Origin: Leifsonia sp. 466MF
GTDB taxonomy: Bacteria; Actinomycetota; Actinomycetes; Actinomycetales; Microbacteriaceae
Assembly: GCF_900100265.1 (NCBI RefSeq)
Contig: NZ_LT629696.1
Span: forward strand, 620,001-684,000
Reading direction: 5' to 3'
Length of the DNA stretch: 64,000 nt
Both the position numbers and the translations under genes were made by a program. Under the pieces are notes generated by a model. It worked only from the letters and a program-made list of their open reading frames with translations, was not told the origin of the DNA and made no database searches. Positions 1 through 8,913 of the stretch are shown here, one piece after another; the first letter of the stretch is position 1; each line of letters starts with the position of its first letter.

Positions 1-1
1 C

Positions 2-175
2 GGCACGATCTCGGGCAACACGATCGATCTCGGCACCGTCGCCGCGACGCAGAAGGTCTGCAACGGAGTGGACACGTGGATGTCGACGGCCGCGAGCGGG
101 AAGGTCGACGGCAACGTCATGACGGTCTACGACTCGTCCGGCGCGCGCATCGGAACGATCGACCGCGACGACTGA
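2..175 (+). CDS. META (HslJ-like) domain protein, 3' end only
   Basis: This is the C-terminal 57 residues of a gene that begins before the window. It reads in frame 2 to a TGA at 173-175. The tail carries a pattern like the end of META/HslJ domains: a strand of type 'ISGNTIDLG', then 'ATQKVC' with a cysteine, then a final strand 'NVMTVYDSSGARIGTI'. META domains occur in secreted or lipoprotein-anchored proteins of unclear function, some linked to heat or antibiotic stress. The N-terminus is not visible, so any signal peptide or second META copy cannot be judged. Confidence 0.6.
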   Translation, partial: GTISGNTIDLGTVAATQKVCNGVDTWMSTAASGKVDGNVMTVYDSSGARIGTIDRDD

Positions 176-263
176 TCGCCGTCCCGGCGAGCTCCCGGTG
201 CTCCCGGAATGACCGCTTCCCGCGTAGCGTTCGAGCGAGTGGATGCGTCGGAAGGAGCGGACG

Positions 264-746
264 ATGACCGACACGGAGAAGACGGCGACGGAGGCTGCGG
301 AGTTCTACGCGGGTGTGGCCGCCGAGTTCCTGCAGCACTACGCCAGGGGGCCGCGATTCGTCGCGGTGACCGGGGTCCCGGCCGCGGATGAGGCCCGCGT
401 GGCGGACGCGTTCGCGGCGGCGCTGCGTGATGTGGGCCAGGAGGTCGAGCGCGCCGGCGCCGACGCGGAGAGCGGAGCGGATGCGTTCCGCGAGGGCGTC
501 GTGGCCCCGTTCCGCGCGCGCGACGGGGTGCTGGTCGTCGACGGTCGCGGTCTGCTGAACCCGGATTTCCGCGGGTTCTGGAACTTCTCGCTGTGGGTCG
601 AGCACGACCCGGAGCGGAGCCCGGACTGGTCGTTCGTGACCACCGGGCAGAAGGATCCGCTCGGCGCGCCGCGCGAGGTGGCATCCGTCCTGCTGGACGA
701 CACGGACCCCGAGCGGCCGCGCCGGCTGTGGGCCGACTCCTGCTGA
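264..746 (+). CDS. Degenerate P-loop protein, uridine kinase-like fold
   Basis: The protein has 160 residues. I chose ATG 264 because GAAGGAG lies 6 nt upstream; an in-frame ATG at 243 has no such site. The layout resembles actinobacterial uridine kinase-like proteins: an N-terminal helix, a strand 'FVAVTG' where the P-loop begins, a mid-domain stretch, then 'GVLVVDGRGLLNP' and a strand 'WNFSLWVEHD'. In the active family the glycine loop reads GxxxxGKS/T. Here the corresponding stretch is 'GVPAADEA', with no lysine or serine/threonine, so nucleotide phosphorylation looks lost. No cognate operon is apparent. The fold is inferred from the motif layout only; a regulatory or binding role is speculation. 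Confidence 0.65.
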   Translation: MTDTEKTATEAAEFYAGVAAEFLQHYARGPRFVAVTGVPAADEARVADAFAAALRDVGQEVERAGADAESGADAFREGVVAPFRARDGVLVVDGRGLLNPDFRGFWNFSLWVEHDPERSPDWSFVTTGQKDPLGAPREVASVLLDDTDPERPRRLWADSC

Positions 747-792
747 GCACTCCTGCTGGACGAGCGTTGCAGCTGAGCCGGCCCTGCCTTCG

Positions 793-1275
793 CTAGGCGC
801 GGGGGCGGTCGAAGCGCGCGCCCTCAAGCTTCGAGGGCAGGATCGTCAGGACGAGCACGGTGATGCCGCCGACGATCGGGACGAAACCGAGGAAGAAGAA
901 GGGACCGGCCAGGTCGGCGTCGTGCAGCCGACGCCAGATGAGGGCCAGGTGGGGGACGATCGTCCCGAGCGACCACACCGCGATCAGCAGCCCGGGGATC
1001 CAGAACAGCGGGCCGGGCGTCGAGGTGCCGTCGTCGTTCACGGTCGCGCCCGCGAAGCCGAGGCCGAGGGCCAGCACTTCGAGCACGATGGCGACGATGA
1101 CCGAGAACAGGATCCACCACCAGTACTCGCTGCGGCTGGCGCGTCCGGTGAAGTCCGCGTACTTCGTGAAGAAGCGCTTGATGGCCTGTCCGATCGTCGC
1201 CCCGTAGAGCGGCGCCCAGAGCGGGGTCTCGCCGGTCGGAGCGGCGGAGGTGGTCGGGTACTGCGGAGACGTCAC
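793..1275 (-). CDS. DUF805 membrane protein
   Basis: The protein has 160 residues. I chose GTG at 1275 because AAAGGA sits 6 nt upstream; a GTG seven codons earlier lacks a site. After a short Pro/Thr-rich N-terminus it shows the DUF805 (YhaH-like) pattern: an amphipathic stretch 'AIKRFFTKYADFTGRASRSEYWWW', here split as 'KYADFTGRASRSEYWWW', then a hydrophobic segment, a loop, a second segment, the family motif 'RRLHDADLAG', and a final pair of hydrophobic segments. It should be an inner-membrane protein with about four helices. The family has no settled function. It is transcribed alone, convergent with the upstream P-loop gene. Confidence 0.85.
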   Translation of the reverse strand: MTSPQYPTTSAAPTGETPLWAPLYGATIGQAIKRFFTKYADFTGRASRSEYWWWILFSVIVAIVLEVLALGLGFAGATVNDDGTSTPGPLFWIPGLLIAVWSLGTIVPHLALIWRRLHDADLAGPFFFLGFVPIVGGITVLVLTILPSKLEGARFDRPRA

Positions 1276-1397
1276 GAGGAGTCCTTTCCAAGACACGTGT
1301 TGTGTGAGGTGGAGCGGGCATAGTCAAGCGCATGGGTGCGCGCTGTGCGTCTCGTGTGACGCGGCGTGTCCGCTGCGCCGTCGCGGCGAAAGGGGAC

Positions 1398-2285
1398 TCA
1401 CCCGAGCGAGTCGAGCTCCTCGCGGACGAAGCGCGCGAACTGCGCCGCGGCCGCCGACTGCGACCGGGTGCGGTTGCGCGCCAGGCCGATGATGCGCGTC
1501 GCTTCGTCCCGCAGCGGCACCGCCACGATCCCCGGCTCGGCCGGAGTGTCCGGGATGAGGGCGGCACCGACGCCGTCGCGCACCAGTCCGCGCAGGGTCG
1601 AGAGCTCCGTGACCTCGATGACGGGGTTCATCACGACCCCGTGCGCGGCGAAGTACGCGTCCGCGATGTGGCGGAGACCGGAGCCGGTGCGCAGGGCCAC
1701 CAGGTCGTAGGGCTCGAGGTCCGGAACGCTGACGGCCGTCGCCCCGGCGAGGGGATGCCCCTCCGGCACGCCGAGCACCAGCCGTTCGGCGGTCAACGGC
1801 TCCCACTCGATCTCCGGGTCGCGCGGGTCGGGGCTGAGGAACGCGACGTCGGCCGCGCCGTCGCGCAGCGCATCCAGCACCGTGTCGGCGGTTCCGCCGC
1901 TCAGCACGAAGCGGATGTCGGGGAACAGCCCTCGGTACTCGCTGATGACCTTCGGGATGAGCCACCCGCCGAATGACGAGACGTAGGCGACCGAGACGGT
2001 GCCGCCCGACGGGTCGCGCAGCGCCTCGATGCGCGCTCGCGCGTTCTCGAGCTCCGATTCGGCCCGCACCGCGTGCGCGAGCAGGATCTCGCCGTACTGG
2101 TTGAGCTCCAGGTGGCCGCGGCGGCGGTCGAACAGCTCGACGCCCATCTCCTGCTCGAGCCGTGCGAGCGAGCGTGTGAGGGTCGACTGGGACACCCCGA
2201 GGGTCTCGGCGGCGAGGGCCGGATGGCCCTCCGCGGCCAGCGCCCGGAAGTGGGCGATCTCGTCGATCCGCATGCCTCTCATCAT
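1398..2285 (-). CDS. LysR-family transcriptional regulator
   Basis: The protein has 295 residues, normal for LysR regulators. A winged helix-turn-helix lies at about residues 5-65 ('HPALAAETLGVSQSTLTRSL', 'LEQEMGVELFDRR'). A periplasmic-binding-like effector domain runs from about 95 to 290. The start is uncertain: ATG codons at 2285, 2282 and 2273 are all possible, and none has a clear ribosome site. The gene is divergent from the secreted nuclease at 2439. LysR proteins often control the divergent gene, but the nuclease as target is inference. The effector is unknown. Confidence 0.9.
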   Translation of the reverse strand: MMRGMRIDEIAHFRALAAEGHPALAAETLGVSQSTLTRSLARLEQEMGVELFDRRRGHLELNQYGEILLAHAVRAESELENARARIEALRDPSGGTVSVAYVSSFGGWLIPKVISEYRGLFPDIRFVLSGGTADTVLDALRDGAADVAFLSPDPRDPEIEWEPLTAERLVLGVPEGHPLAGATAVSVPDLEPYDLVALRTGSGLRHIADAYFAAHGVVMNPVIEVTELSTLRGLVRDGVGAALIPDTPAEPGIVAVPLRDEATRIIGLARNRTRSQSAAAAQFARFVREELDSLG

Positions 2286-2313
2286 GGCGTATCGGCGCGT
2301 TCCCCCGTGCGGT

Positions 2314-2325
2314 GCTCAAATGAGC
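2314..2325. promoter_or_regulatory. Small palindrome in the LysR/nuclease divergent region
   Basis: GCTCA-AA-TGAGC is a 5-2-5 inverted repeat between the LysR start (2285) and the nuclease start (2439). LysR sites typically contain a short interrupted palindrome with a T-N11-A core, so this is a candidate site. It is short enough to occur by chance. Confidence 0.25.
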
Positions 2326-2438
2326 GGTCTACCCCTGAACGAGTTTTCTGTACGTTCACACACGAGAAACAGTCCCGTTTCACGCCGTCCCTACGGTGGG
2401 CGCGGACTCATCCCACACCTCACCGACCGAGGAGAACA

Positions 2439-5400
2439 ATGTCAACCAGATTCGGCAGGCTGGCGCGTGTCGCCGCCGCCGCGCTCGCGGGGGCCGGCCT
2501 CGCCGCCGGTTCGCTCGTCGCGACCCCGGCATTCGCCAGCACCGACGGCACCGGTGTCGTCATCAACGAGGCGTATCTGTCCGGCGGGAGCGCCGGCGCC
2601 GCCTTCACGAACAAGTTCGTCGAGCTCTACAACCCAGGGGACAGCGCCGTCAGCCTGGCGGGATGGAGCATCCAGTACCGCCCGGCCACCGGCACGAGCG
2701 CAGCCACCGGCGTCGTGCCGCTGACCGGCTCCATCGGCGCCAAGGGGTACTACCTCGTCGCCGGCGGGTCGAACGGCACCAACGGCCAGACCTTGCCGAC
2801 GCCGGATGTCGCGAGCGGCGCCCTCAACCCGAGCGGCACCACCGGCACCCTGGTCCTCGCCAAGACGGCCTCGGCGCTGACCCTCCCGACCGGCTCGGTG
2901 ACCGGCAACGCGGACGTCGCCGACCTCCTCGGCTACGGCACCTCCAACACGTTCGAGAAGGCGAAGGCCACGGCCCCGTCGGGCAACACCGACGTCAAGT
3001 CGCTGGCCCGCACGAACTTCGCCGACACCGACGACAACAGCGCAGACTTCACCCTCAGCGCCACGATCACGCCGCAGAACGCCGCGAGCGCGCCCGGCGA
3101 CCCGGGCGACCCGGGCGACCCGGGTACGCCGGGTGACGGCGCCACCGTCCCGATCGCGGAGATCCAGGGCACCGGAGACACGAGCCCGAAGGCGGGCACG
3201 ACGGTCACCACCGTCGGTGTCGTGACGGCGCAGTACGCGACCGGCGGGTTCAACGGGTTCTACATCCAGACCCCCGGGACGGGCGGCGCGGTCGACCTCG
3301 CCACGCACACGGCCTCCGACGCCGTCTTCGTCTACGGCTCGTCCTTCGCCGGAACGGTCGCCGCGGGCGACTACGTGAAGGTCACGGGCGCCGTCAGCGA
3401 GTTCAACGGCCTCACGGAGATCACCGCGACCGGCGTGACGAAGCTCGACGCGTCGACGGTCACCGCACCGGTGCCGGCGACGGTCGGCCTGCCCGGCACG
3501 GCCGCCCAGCGGGAGAGCCTTGAGGGGATGCTGCTCGCGCCGCAGGGCGCGTTCACCGTCACCGACGTGTACGCCGCCAACCAGTACGGCGAGATCGGCC
3601 TCGCCGCCGGTGACAAGCCGCTGGTGCAGCCGACCGAGGCCGCGCGCCCGGGTTCGCCCGAGTACGCCGCGGTCGTGGCCGACAACGCGGCCCGCGCGGT
3701 CACGCTCGACGACGGCGCATCCACCAACTTCCTGAGCGCGGCGAACAAGTCGAAGCCCCTGCCGTACCTCTCGCTGAGCAACCCGGTCCGCGTCGGCGAG
3801 CCGGTCGCGTTCACGAAGCCGGTCGTGCTCGACTACCGCAACAACGCCTGGAAGTTCCAGCCGACCAGCGAACTCACGCCGGCGAACGCCGACGCCGTGC
3901 AGCCGGTCACGTTCGCGAACACCCGCACCGCCGCCCCCGAGAACGTCGGTGGCGACCTGCGGCTCGCGACGTTCAACGTGCTGAACTACTTCACCACGAC
4001 GGGCGACCAGCTCAGCGGCTGCACGTTCTACACCGACCGCGACGGCAACCCCATCACGGTCAACAGTGGATGCGACGCCCGCGGCGCCGCCGACGCGACC
4101 AACCTGAAGCGCCAGCAGGACAAGATCGTCGCGGCGATCAACGGCCTGAGCGCCGACGTCGTGTCGCTCGAGGAGATCGAGAACTCGGCCCGCTTCGGCG
4201 AGAACCGCGACTCCGCCCTCGCCAGCCTGGTCACCGCCCTGAACGCCGCCGCCGGCTCCGAGGTCTGGGCGTACGTGAAGTCGCCCGCGACCCTCCCGGC
4301 GACGGAGGACGTCATCCGCACCGCGTTCATCTACAAGAAGGCGAACGCGGCCCCGGTCGGCGACTCGAAGATCCTCGACGACCCGGCGTTCTCGAACGCG
4401 CGGCAGCCGCTCGCCCAGGCCTTCAAGAAGGTCGGAGCGAAGGACTCCTCCGCGTTCCTCGCCATCGTGAACCACTTCAAGTCGAAGGGGTCCGGCACCG
4501 GTGAGGACGCCGACCAGGGAGACGGCCAGGGCGCATCCAACGCCTCCCGCGTCAAGCAGGCCAACGCCCTCGTCGCGTTCGCGAACGAGCGCAAGACCGC
4601 ACTGAAGACCGACAAGGTGCTCCTCATCGGCGACTTCAACGCGTACCTCAAGGAGGACCCGATCAAGGTCCTCACCGACGCCGGCTACGTCGACCAGGTC
4701 AGCACCCGCACGACGAAGGCGACCTACTCCTTCGGCGGAACGGTCGGCTCGCTCGACCACGTCCTCGCGTCGCCCGCGGCGAACACGGCCATCACCGGCG
4801 CGGATGTGTGGAACATCAACTCGGGCGAGTCCGTGGCGCTGGAGTACAGCCGCTACAACTACAACGTCACGAACTTCTACGCGGCCGACCCGTACCGGTC
4901 GAGCGACCACGACCCGATCGTCGTGGGCCTCGGCCTCACGCCGAAGCCGGTCACGCTGAACCTGCTGAACATCAACGACTTCCACGGCAGGATCGACGCC
5001 AACACCGTGAAGTTCGCGGGAACGATCGAGAAGCTCAAGGCGGAGGCGGGCGACGCGAACTCGCTCTTCCTCTCCAGCGGCGACAACATCGGCGCCTCGC
5101 TCTTCGCCTCGGCGACCGCTGGCGACATCCCGACGATCGACGTGCTCAACACGCTGCAGCTGAAGGCGAGCGCCGTGGGCAACCACGAGTTCGACAAGGG
5201 CTACGCCGACCTCACCGGACGCGTGAAGGATGCGGCCGACTTCTCCTACCTCGGCGCCAACGTGTACGAGAAGGGCACGAAGACCCCGGCCCTCCCCGAG
5301 TACGCCACCTTCGCCGTCGACGGTCTGACCGTCGGCGTCATCGGAGCCGTCACGCAGGAGACCCCGACCCTGGTGTCGCCGGCCGGCGTCTCGTCGCTCG

Positions 5401-7202
5401 ACTTCGGCGACCCGGTGGAGGCGGTCAACCGCGTCGCCGGTGAGCTGACCGACGGCGACCCCACCAATGGCGAGGCCGACGTGCTGGTCGCGGAGTACCA
5501 CGAGGGCGCCGGCTTCGGCACGCCGGAGGGTGCGACGCTCGCGCAGGAGGTCGCGGCAGGCGGAGCGTTCGCCGACATCGTCACCAAGACGAGCGCGAAG
5601 GTCGCGGCGATCTTCACCGGCCACACCCACAAGCAGTACGCGTGGGACGCCCCGGTCCCGGGAGTGGATGGCAAGACCCGCCCGATTCTCCAGACCGGCA
5701 GCTATGGCGAGAACATCGGCCAGGTGAAGTTGACGGTGGACCCGGAGACCGAGACGGTCACCTCGTACACCGCCCGCAACGTCGCCCGCACCACGGACGC
5801 CGATGACGCCCTCGTCGCCGCCTACCCGCGAGTCGCCGCCGTCAAGACGATCGTCGACAAGGCGCTCGCCGACGCGGCCGTGATCGGCAATCAGAAGGTC
5901 GGCTCGGTGACGAAGGACATCACCACCGCCTACCTCAACGGAGCGCGTGACGACCGTTCGAGCGAGTCGACCCTCGGCAACCTGGTCGCCGACTCGCTGC
6001 TGTCCAGCCTCTCCTCGCAGGAGCTCGGCGGCGCCGAGATCGGCGTGGTCAACCCGGGCGGTCTGCGGGCGGAGCTCCTCTACGGCACCGACGGGACGGT
6101 CACCTACGCCCAGGCCAACGCGGTGCTGCCGTTCGTGAACAACCTGTGGACCACGTCCCTCACCGGGGCGCAGTTCAAGCAGGCGCTCGAGCAGCAGTGG
6201 CAGCGCAACGCCGACGGCACCGTTCCGAGCCGTCCGTTCCTCAACCTGGGACTGTCGAAGAACGTCAGCTACACGTACGACGCAGCCCGGCCGGAGGGCG
6301 ACCGCATCACGAGCATCATCGTGAACGGCCAGCCCATCGACCCCGCCAAGTCGTACCGCATCGGGTCGTTCTCGTTCCTCCTGCAGGGCGGCGACAACTT
6401 CCGCGCCTTCGCTGCCGGGTCGAACACGAAGGACTCCGGACTGATCGACCGCGACGCGTGGATCAGCTACATCCAGAAGAACAGCCCGCTGTCGCCCAGC
6501 TTCGCCAAGCGCGGCGTCGGCGTCAGCGGCGTGCCGACCGGGACGCTGCAGCGCGGTCAGCAGGTCACCCTCCAGGTGTCCAAGCTGAACCTCACCTCGC
6601 TCGGCAGCCCGGCGAACACGAAGCTCGACCTCTCCTGGAACGGCTCGACCGCGGTCGGCTCCGTACCGGTGGACGCAGCGGGCAACGCGACCGTCACCTT
6701 CACCGTCCCGGCGGATGTGGCCGGCGCCAGCGCGCTGGTGCTGACGGCTCCCGACTCGGGCACGACGGTCCGCGTCCCGCTCACCGTGGCGGACGCCCCG
6801 ACCAACCCGAAGCCGGGTACCGACCCGAAGGCGGCCAAGGAGTCGGCGCTCAAGAAGGCGCTCGAGGACAAGGTCACCGTCGACAAGGACACCTACCGCC
6901 CGGGTGACACCGTGCGCGTGAGCGTCGGCACGCAGCACGCCGGCGAGTGGGTGTCGGTCTGGCTGTACTCGAAGCCGCAGAACCTGAGCGGTGGATGGGT
7001 GCAGGTCCCGGCGGACGGCGTGCTGACGCTGGCGCTGCCGAAGGACGCGGACAACGGCCAGCACAAGCTGTCCGTGCAGGACGCGTCCAACAGCGTGATC
7101 GGCTGGACCACCCTCAAGGTGAAGGCCGACAAGCCGCACACGGGCATCCCGGTCCTCGACTGGCTGCTCGACCTGCTGGACCGCCTGTTCGGCTGGTTCT
7201 AG
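2439..7202 (+). CDS. Secreted ExeM/NucH-type endonuclease fused to 5'-nucleotidase
   Basis: The protein has 1,587 residues. ATG 2439 is chosen because GGAGAA lies just upstream and a signal peptide follows directly (cleavage near residue 34, after 'ATPAFA'). Domains in order: lamin-tail-like domain (about 35-165); a GDPGDPGDPG linker near 220; an OB-like region; an endonuclease/exonuclease/phosphatase domain (about 505-835, from 'LATFNVLNYF' to 'SSDHDPIVVG'); a calcineurin-type phosphoesterase (about 840-1100, with 'NINDFHGRID', 'GNHEFDKGY', 'GHTHKQY'); the 5'-nucleotidase C-terminal domain (about 1150-1370); and one or two Ig-like domains. No LPXTG sorting motif is present; the end is a short hydrophobic 'DWLLDLLDRLFGWF'. 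The likely role is degrading extracellular DNA and nucleotides for phosphate and nucleosides. Confidence 0.93.
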   Translation: MSTRFGRLARVAAAALAGAGLAAGSLVATPAFASTDGTGVVINEAYLSGGSAGAAFTNKFVELYNPGDSAVSLAGWSIQYRPATGTSAATGVVPLTGSIGAKGYYLVAGGSNGTNGQTLPTPDVASGALNPSGTTGTLVLAKTASALTLPTGSVTGNADVADLLGYGTSNTFEKAKATAPSGNTDVKSLARTNFADTDDNSADFTLSATITPQNAASAPGDPGDPGDPGTPGDGATVPIAEIQGTGDTSPKAGTTVTTVGVVTAQYATGGFNGFYIQTPGTGGAVDLATHTASDAVFVYGSSFAGTVAAGDYVKVTGAVSEFNGLTEITATGVTKLDASTVTAPVPATVGLPGTAAQRESLEGMLLAPQGAFTVTDVYAANQYGEIGLAAGDKPLVQPTEAARPGSPEYAAVVADNAARAVTLDDGASTNFLSAANKSKPLPYLSLSNPVRVGEPVAFTKPVVLDYRNNAWKFQPTSELTPANADAVQPVTFANTRTAAPENVGGDLRLATFNVLNYFTTTGDQLSGCTFYTDRDGNPITVNSGCDARGAADATNLKRQQDKIVAAINGLSADVVSLEEIENSARFGENRDSALASLVTALNAAAGSEVWAYVKSPATLPATEDVIRTAFIYKKANAAPVGDSKILDDPAFSNARQPLAQAFKKVGAKDSSAFLAIVNHFKSKGSGTGEDADQGDGQGASNASRVKQANALVAFANERKTALKTDKVLLIGDFNAYLKEDPIKVLTDAGYVDQVSTRTTKATYSFGGTVGSLDHVLASPAANTAITGADVWNINSGESVALEYSRYNYNVTNFYAADPYRSSDHDPIVVGLGLTPKPVTLNLLNINDFHGRIDANTVKFAGTIEKLKAEAGDANSLFLSSGDNIGASLFASATAGDIPTIDVLNTLQLKASAVGNHEFDKGYADLTGRVKDAADFSYLGANVYEKGTKTPALPEYATFAVDGLTVGVIGAVTQETPTLVSPAGVSSLDFGDPVEAVNRVAGELTDGDPTNGEADVLVAEYHEGAGFGTPEGATLAQEVAAGGAFADIVTKTSAKVAAIFTGHTHKQYAWDAPVPGVDGKTRPILQTGSYGENIGQVKLTVDPETETVTSYTARNVARTTDADDALVAAYPRVAAVKTIVDKALADAAVIGNQKVGSVTKDITTAYLNGARDDRSSESTLGNLVADSLLSSLSSQELGGAEIGVVNPGGLRAELLYGTDGTVTYAQANAVLPFVNNLWTTSLTGAQFKQALEQQWQRNADGTVPSRPFLNLGLSKNVSYTYDAARPEGDRITSIIVNGQPIDPAKSYRIGSFSFLLQGGDNFRAFAAGSNTKDSGLIDRDAWISYIQKNSPLSPSFAKRGVGVSGVPTGTLQRGQQVTLQVSKLNLTSLGSPANTKLDLSWNGSTAVGSVPVDAAGNATVTFTVPADVAGASALVLTAPDSGTTVRVPLTVADAPTNPKPGTDPKAAKESALKKALEDKVTVDKDTYRPGDTVRVSVGTQHAGEWVSVWLYSKPQNLSGGWVQVPADGVLTLALPKDADNGQHKLSVQDASNSVIGWTTLKVKADKPHTGIPVLDWLLDLLDRLFGWF

Positions 7203-7214
7203 CACCACCCTGAC

Positions 7215-7248
7215 GGACGCCGGGCACGCGAGAGCGTGTCCGGCGTCC
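7215..7248 (+). terminator. Hairpin terminator after the secreted nuclease gene
   Basis: A 15-bp stem (7215-7229 with 7234-7248, one G-U pair) closes a GAGA loop 12 nt after the stop codon. There is no clear U-run, as is usual in this GC range. It sits between convergent genes and may serve both. Confidence 0.75.
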
Positions 7249-7265
7249 GCGCGTTCGGGGCGGCT

Positions 7266-7589
7266 TCAGCTCTCGAAGTAGAGGTGGGTGTGCAGCCGGC
7301 AGCCCGGGTTGAAGGCGGCGCCGCACTCCGGGCAGTCGTTGGTGGCGAGGTAGTCGGCGATAGTGAGCTCGTGACCGCAGACCCCGCACAGCACCGCGCG
7401 CTCGTCGCGGCGGTCGGCCGGCCACTGCCGGGCGGGATGGTCGGCCGTCTCTGCGTGGCACAGGTGGCACGAGTAGTACTCGCCGCAGCACGCGAACCGG
7501 ATCGCGATCACATCGAGCGGCGAGCGGTAGTGGATGCAGCGGGTCTCGTCGTCGACGACGGGTCCCAGCACTCGGGGGCGGCCGTTCAC
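7266..7589 (-). CDS. CHY zinc-finger protein
   Basis: The protein has 107 residues and a GTG start. Cysteine/histidine clusters match the CHY zinc finger: 'CIHY' near residue 18, 'CC..YYSCHLCHAE' near 34-47, 'DH', then 'CGVCGHE' and 'CPECGAAFNPGC'. In eukaryotes this finger occurs in RCHY1/Pirh2. Stand-alone bacterial versions are common in Actinobacteria and have no settled role. The start codon overlaps the stop of the EcfT gene (GTGA), so it is translated as the last gene of the biotin-uptake operon. A link to biotin or metal handling is inference. Confidence 0.85.
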   Translation of the reverse strand: MNGRPRVLGPVVDDETRCIHYRSPLDVIAIRFACCGEYYSCHLCHAETADHPARQWPADRRDERAVLCGVCGHELTIADYLATNDCPECGAAFNPGCRLHTHLYFES

Positions 7590-8197
7590 CGCACGCCCCT
7601 CGCGGACAGCGCCTCGCCGAGCTGGTCGGCGTGCTTGAGCGACAGGATGAGGAAGGGCACCGCGAAGAAGCGGAGGCCCGGCCGCGCGCCTCGGGCGCGC
7701 TGCGCCTCATGGACCTCGCCCGCGAGACGTCCGAGCACCGGCACCGTCGTCAGGGCGACGGTCAGCAGCACCGCGGCGCGCTCGGAGTCGAACCGCAGGC
7801 GGTCGAGCGGCCGCAGCCCGCGCTCGACGGCGTCGAGCAGGTCGCTGACGCGCGTGGTGAGCACCAGAAGGCCGGCCAGCACGACGGCGGCGGTCACGCG
7901 TGCGGTGTTCGACACCGCCTGCTCCGGTCCGAGGAAGATCAGCTGCGCGGCGATGGTCACGACGATGAGCCAGCGGAGCGCCACGACCTGGCGGCCCAGC
8001 TCGCGCATCCCGCGCATCCCGTCGCGCAGCCCTGCTACCGCGTACGCGACGATCGCGGCGCCGGCGGCGACCGCGGCCGCCCACCACGTGGAGGGGAGCA
8101 GCGAAACGGCGAGCACGACCGCGAGAAGCAGGAGCAGCTTCGGCCCGGCGGGAAGGCGGTGCAGGAGGCCGTCACCCGGACGGTAGAGGCTCAGCAC
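7586..8197 (-). CDS. bioN: ECF transporter T component for biotin
   Basis: The protein has 203 residues with a GTG start overlapping the stop of the ATPase gene. It shows several hydrophobic segments. Near the C-terminus are the two Ala-Arg-Gly motifs of EcfT proteins ('RARGAR' near 166 and 'SARGVR' at the end), which couple to the ATPase. It forms the membrane scaffold linking BioM to the substrate-binding BioY. Its position in a bioY-bioM-bioN string supports the biotin assignment over a shared general EcfT. Confidence 0.9.
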   Translation of the reverse strand: MLSLYRPGDGLLHRLPAGPKLLLLLAVVLAVSLLPSTWWAAAVAAGAAIVAYAVAGLRDGMRGMRELGRQVVALRWLIVVTIAAQLIFLGPEQAVSNTARVTAAVVLAGLLVLTTRVSDLLDAVERGLRPLDRLRFDSERAAVLLTVALTTVPVLGRLAGEVHEAQRARGARPGLRFFAVPFLILSLKHADQLGEALSARGVR

Positions 8198-8913
8198 GCC
8201 AGCGCCGCCTCGTACTCGGCGATGACCTCCGCCGGACGACCGACCGCCTCGACCCGACCACCCGCGAAGAGCACGGCGGTCTCGCAGCGTTCGGCGAGGG
8301 CGAGATCGTGGGTGACGAGCACCAGGCGGTGCCCGGCGTCGGCGAGCAGGTGGTCGGACACCCGCCGGGCGTTGCGAGCGTCGAGGTACGTCGTCGGCTC
8401 GTCGGCCACCACGAGCTCGGGCTCGCGGACGAACGCGCCGGCGAGGGCGAGCAACTGCTTCTGGCCGCCCGACAGGTCGTGCGAGGAGCGCTCGCGCAGG
8501 TCGGAGAGCCCGAACCGCTCGAGTGCCGCATCCACTCGACGTCGCAGTTCCTCGCGGCTGAGGCGCTCAGGCCGGAGGGAGAACGCGACGTCCTCGGCGA
8601 CGGTCGGCATCACGATCTGTGCGTCGGGGTTGCTGAACACGACGGCGACGCGGCGCCGGAGCTCTGTCGCCTGCCGCACGGGGTCGAGGCCCAGGATGCG
8701 CGTGACGCCCGTCGCGGGAGCGGCGAGTCCGGCCAGCAGCCGGGCGAAGGTCGACTTGCCGGAGCCGTTCTCGCCGACCACCGCGATGGTGCGGGCGTCG
8801 AGCGCCAGGCTGACGTCGCGGAGCGCATCCACCTGTCCGAGGCGCACGCCCACGCCGTCCAGCCGCAGGGCGGGGACGGCGGCGGGCAGGGGAGCGGGGG
8901 TGGCGCCGGTCAC
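8191..8913 (-). CDS. bioM: ECF transporter ATPase for biotin
   Basis: The protein has 240 residues. The GTG at 8913 overlaps the bioY stop as GTGA; the frame stays open further upstream but that part lies over bioY and is not plausible. It carries all ABC motifs: Walker A 'GENGSGKST' near 46, the Q-loop 'VFSNPDAQI', signature 'LSGGQKQ', Walker B 'LVVADEPTTYLD', and the switch histidine in 'LVTHD'. It powers biotin uptake with BioY and BioN. Confidence 0.93.
   Translation of the reverse strand: MTGATPAPLPAAVPALRLDGVGVRLGQVDALRDVSLALDARTIAVVGENGSGKSTFARLLAGLAAPATGVTRILGLDPVRQATELRRRVAVVFSNPDAQIVMPTVAEDVAFSLRPERLSREELRRRVDAALERFGLSDLRERSSHDLSGGQKQLLALAGAFVREPELVVADEPTTYLDARNARRVSDHLLADAGHRLVLVTHDLALAERCETAVLFAGGRVEAVGRPAEVIAEYEAALAC

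Noticed and set aside
2442..7208. Long antisense frame across the secreted nuclease gene
   Set aside because: It shows no signal, domain or start site; its low-complexity Arg/Val/Leu composition is the usual mirror of GC-rich coding.
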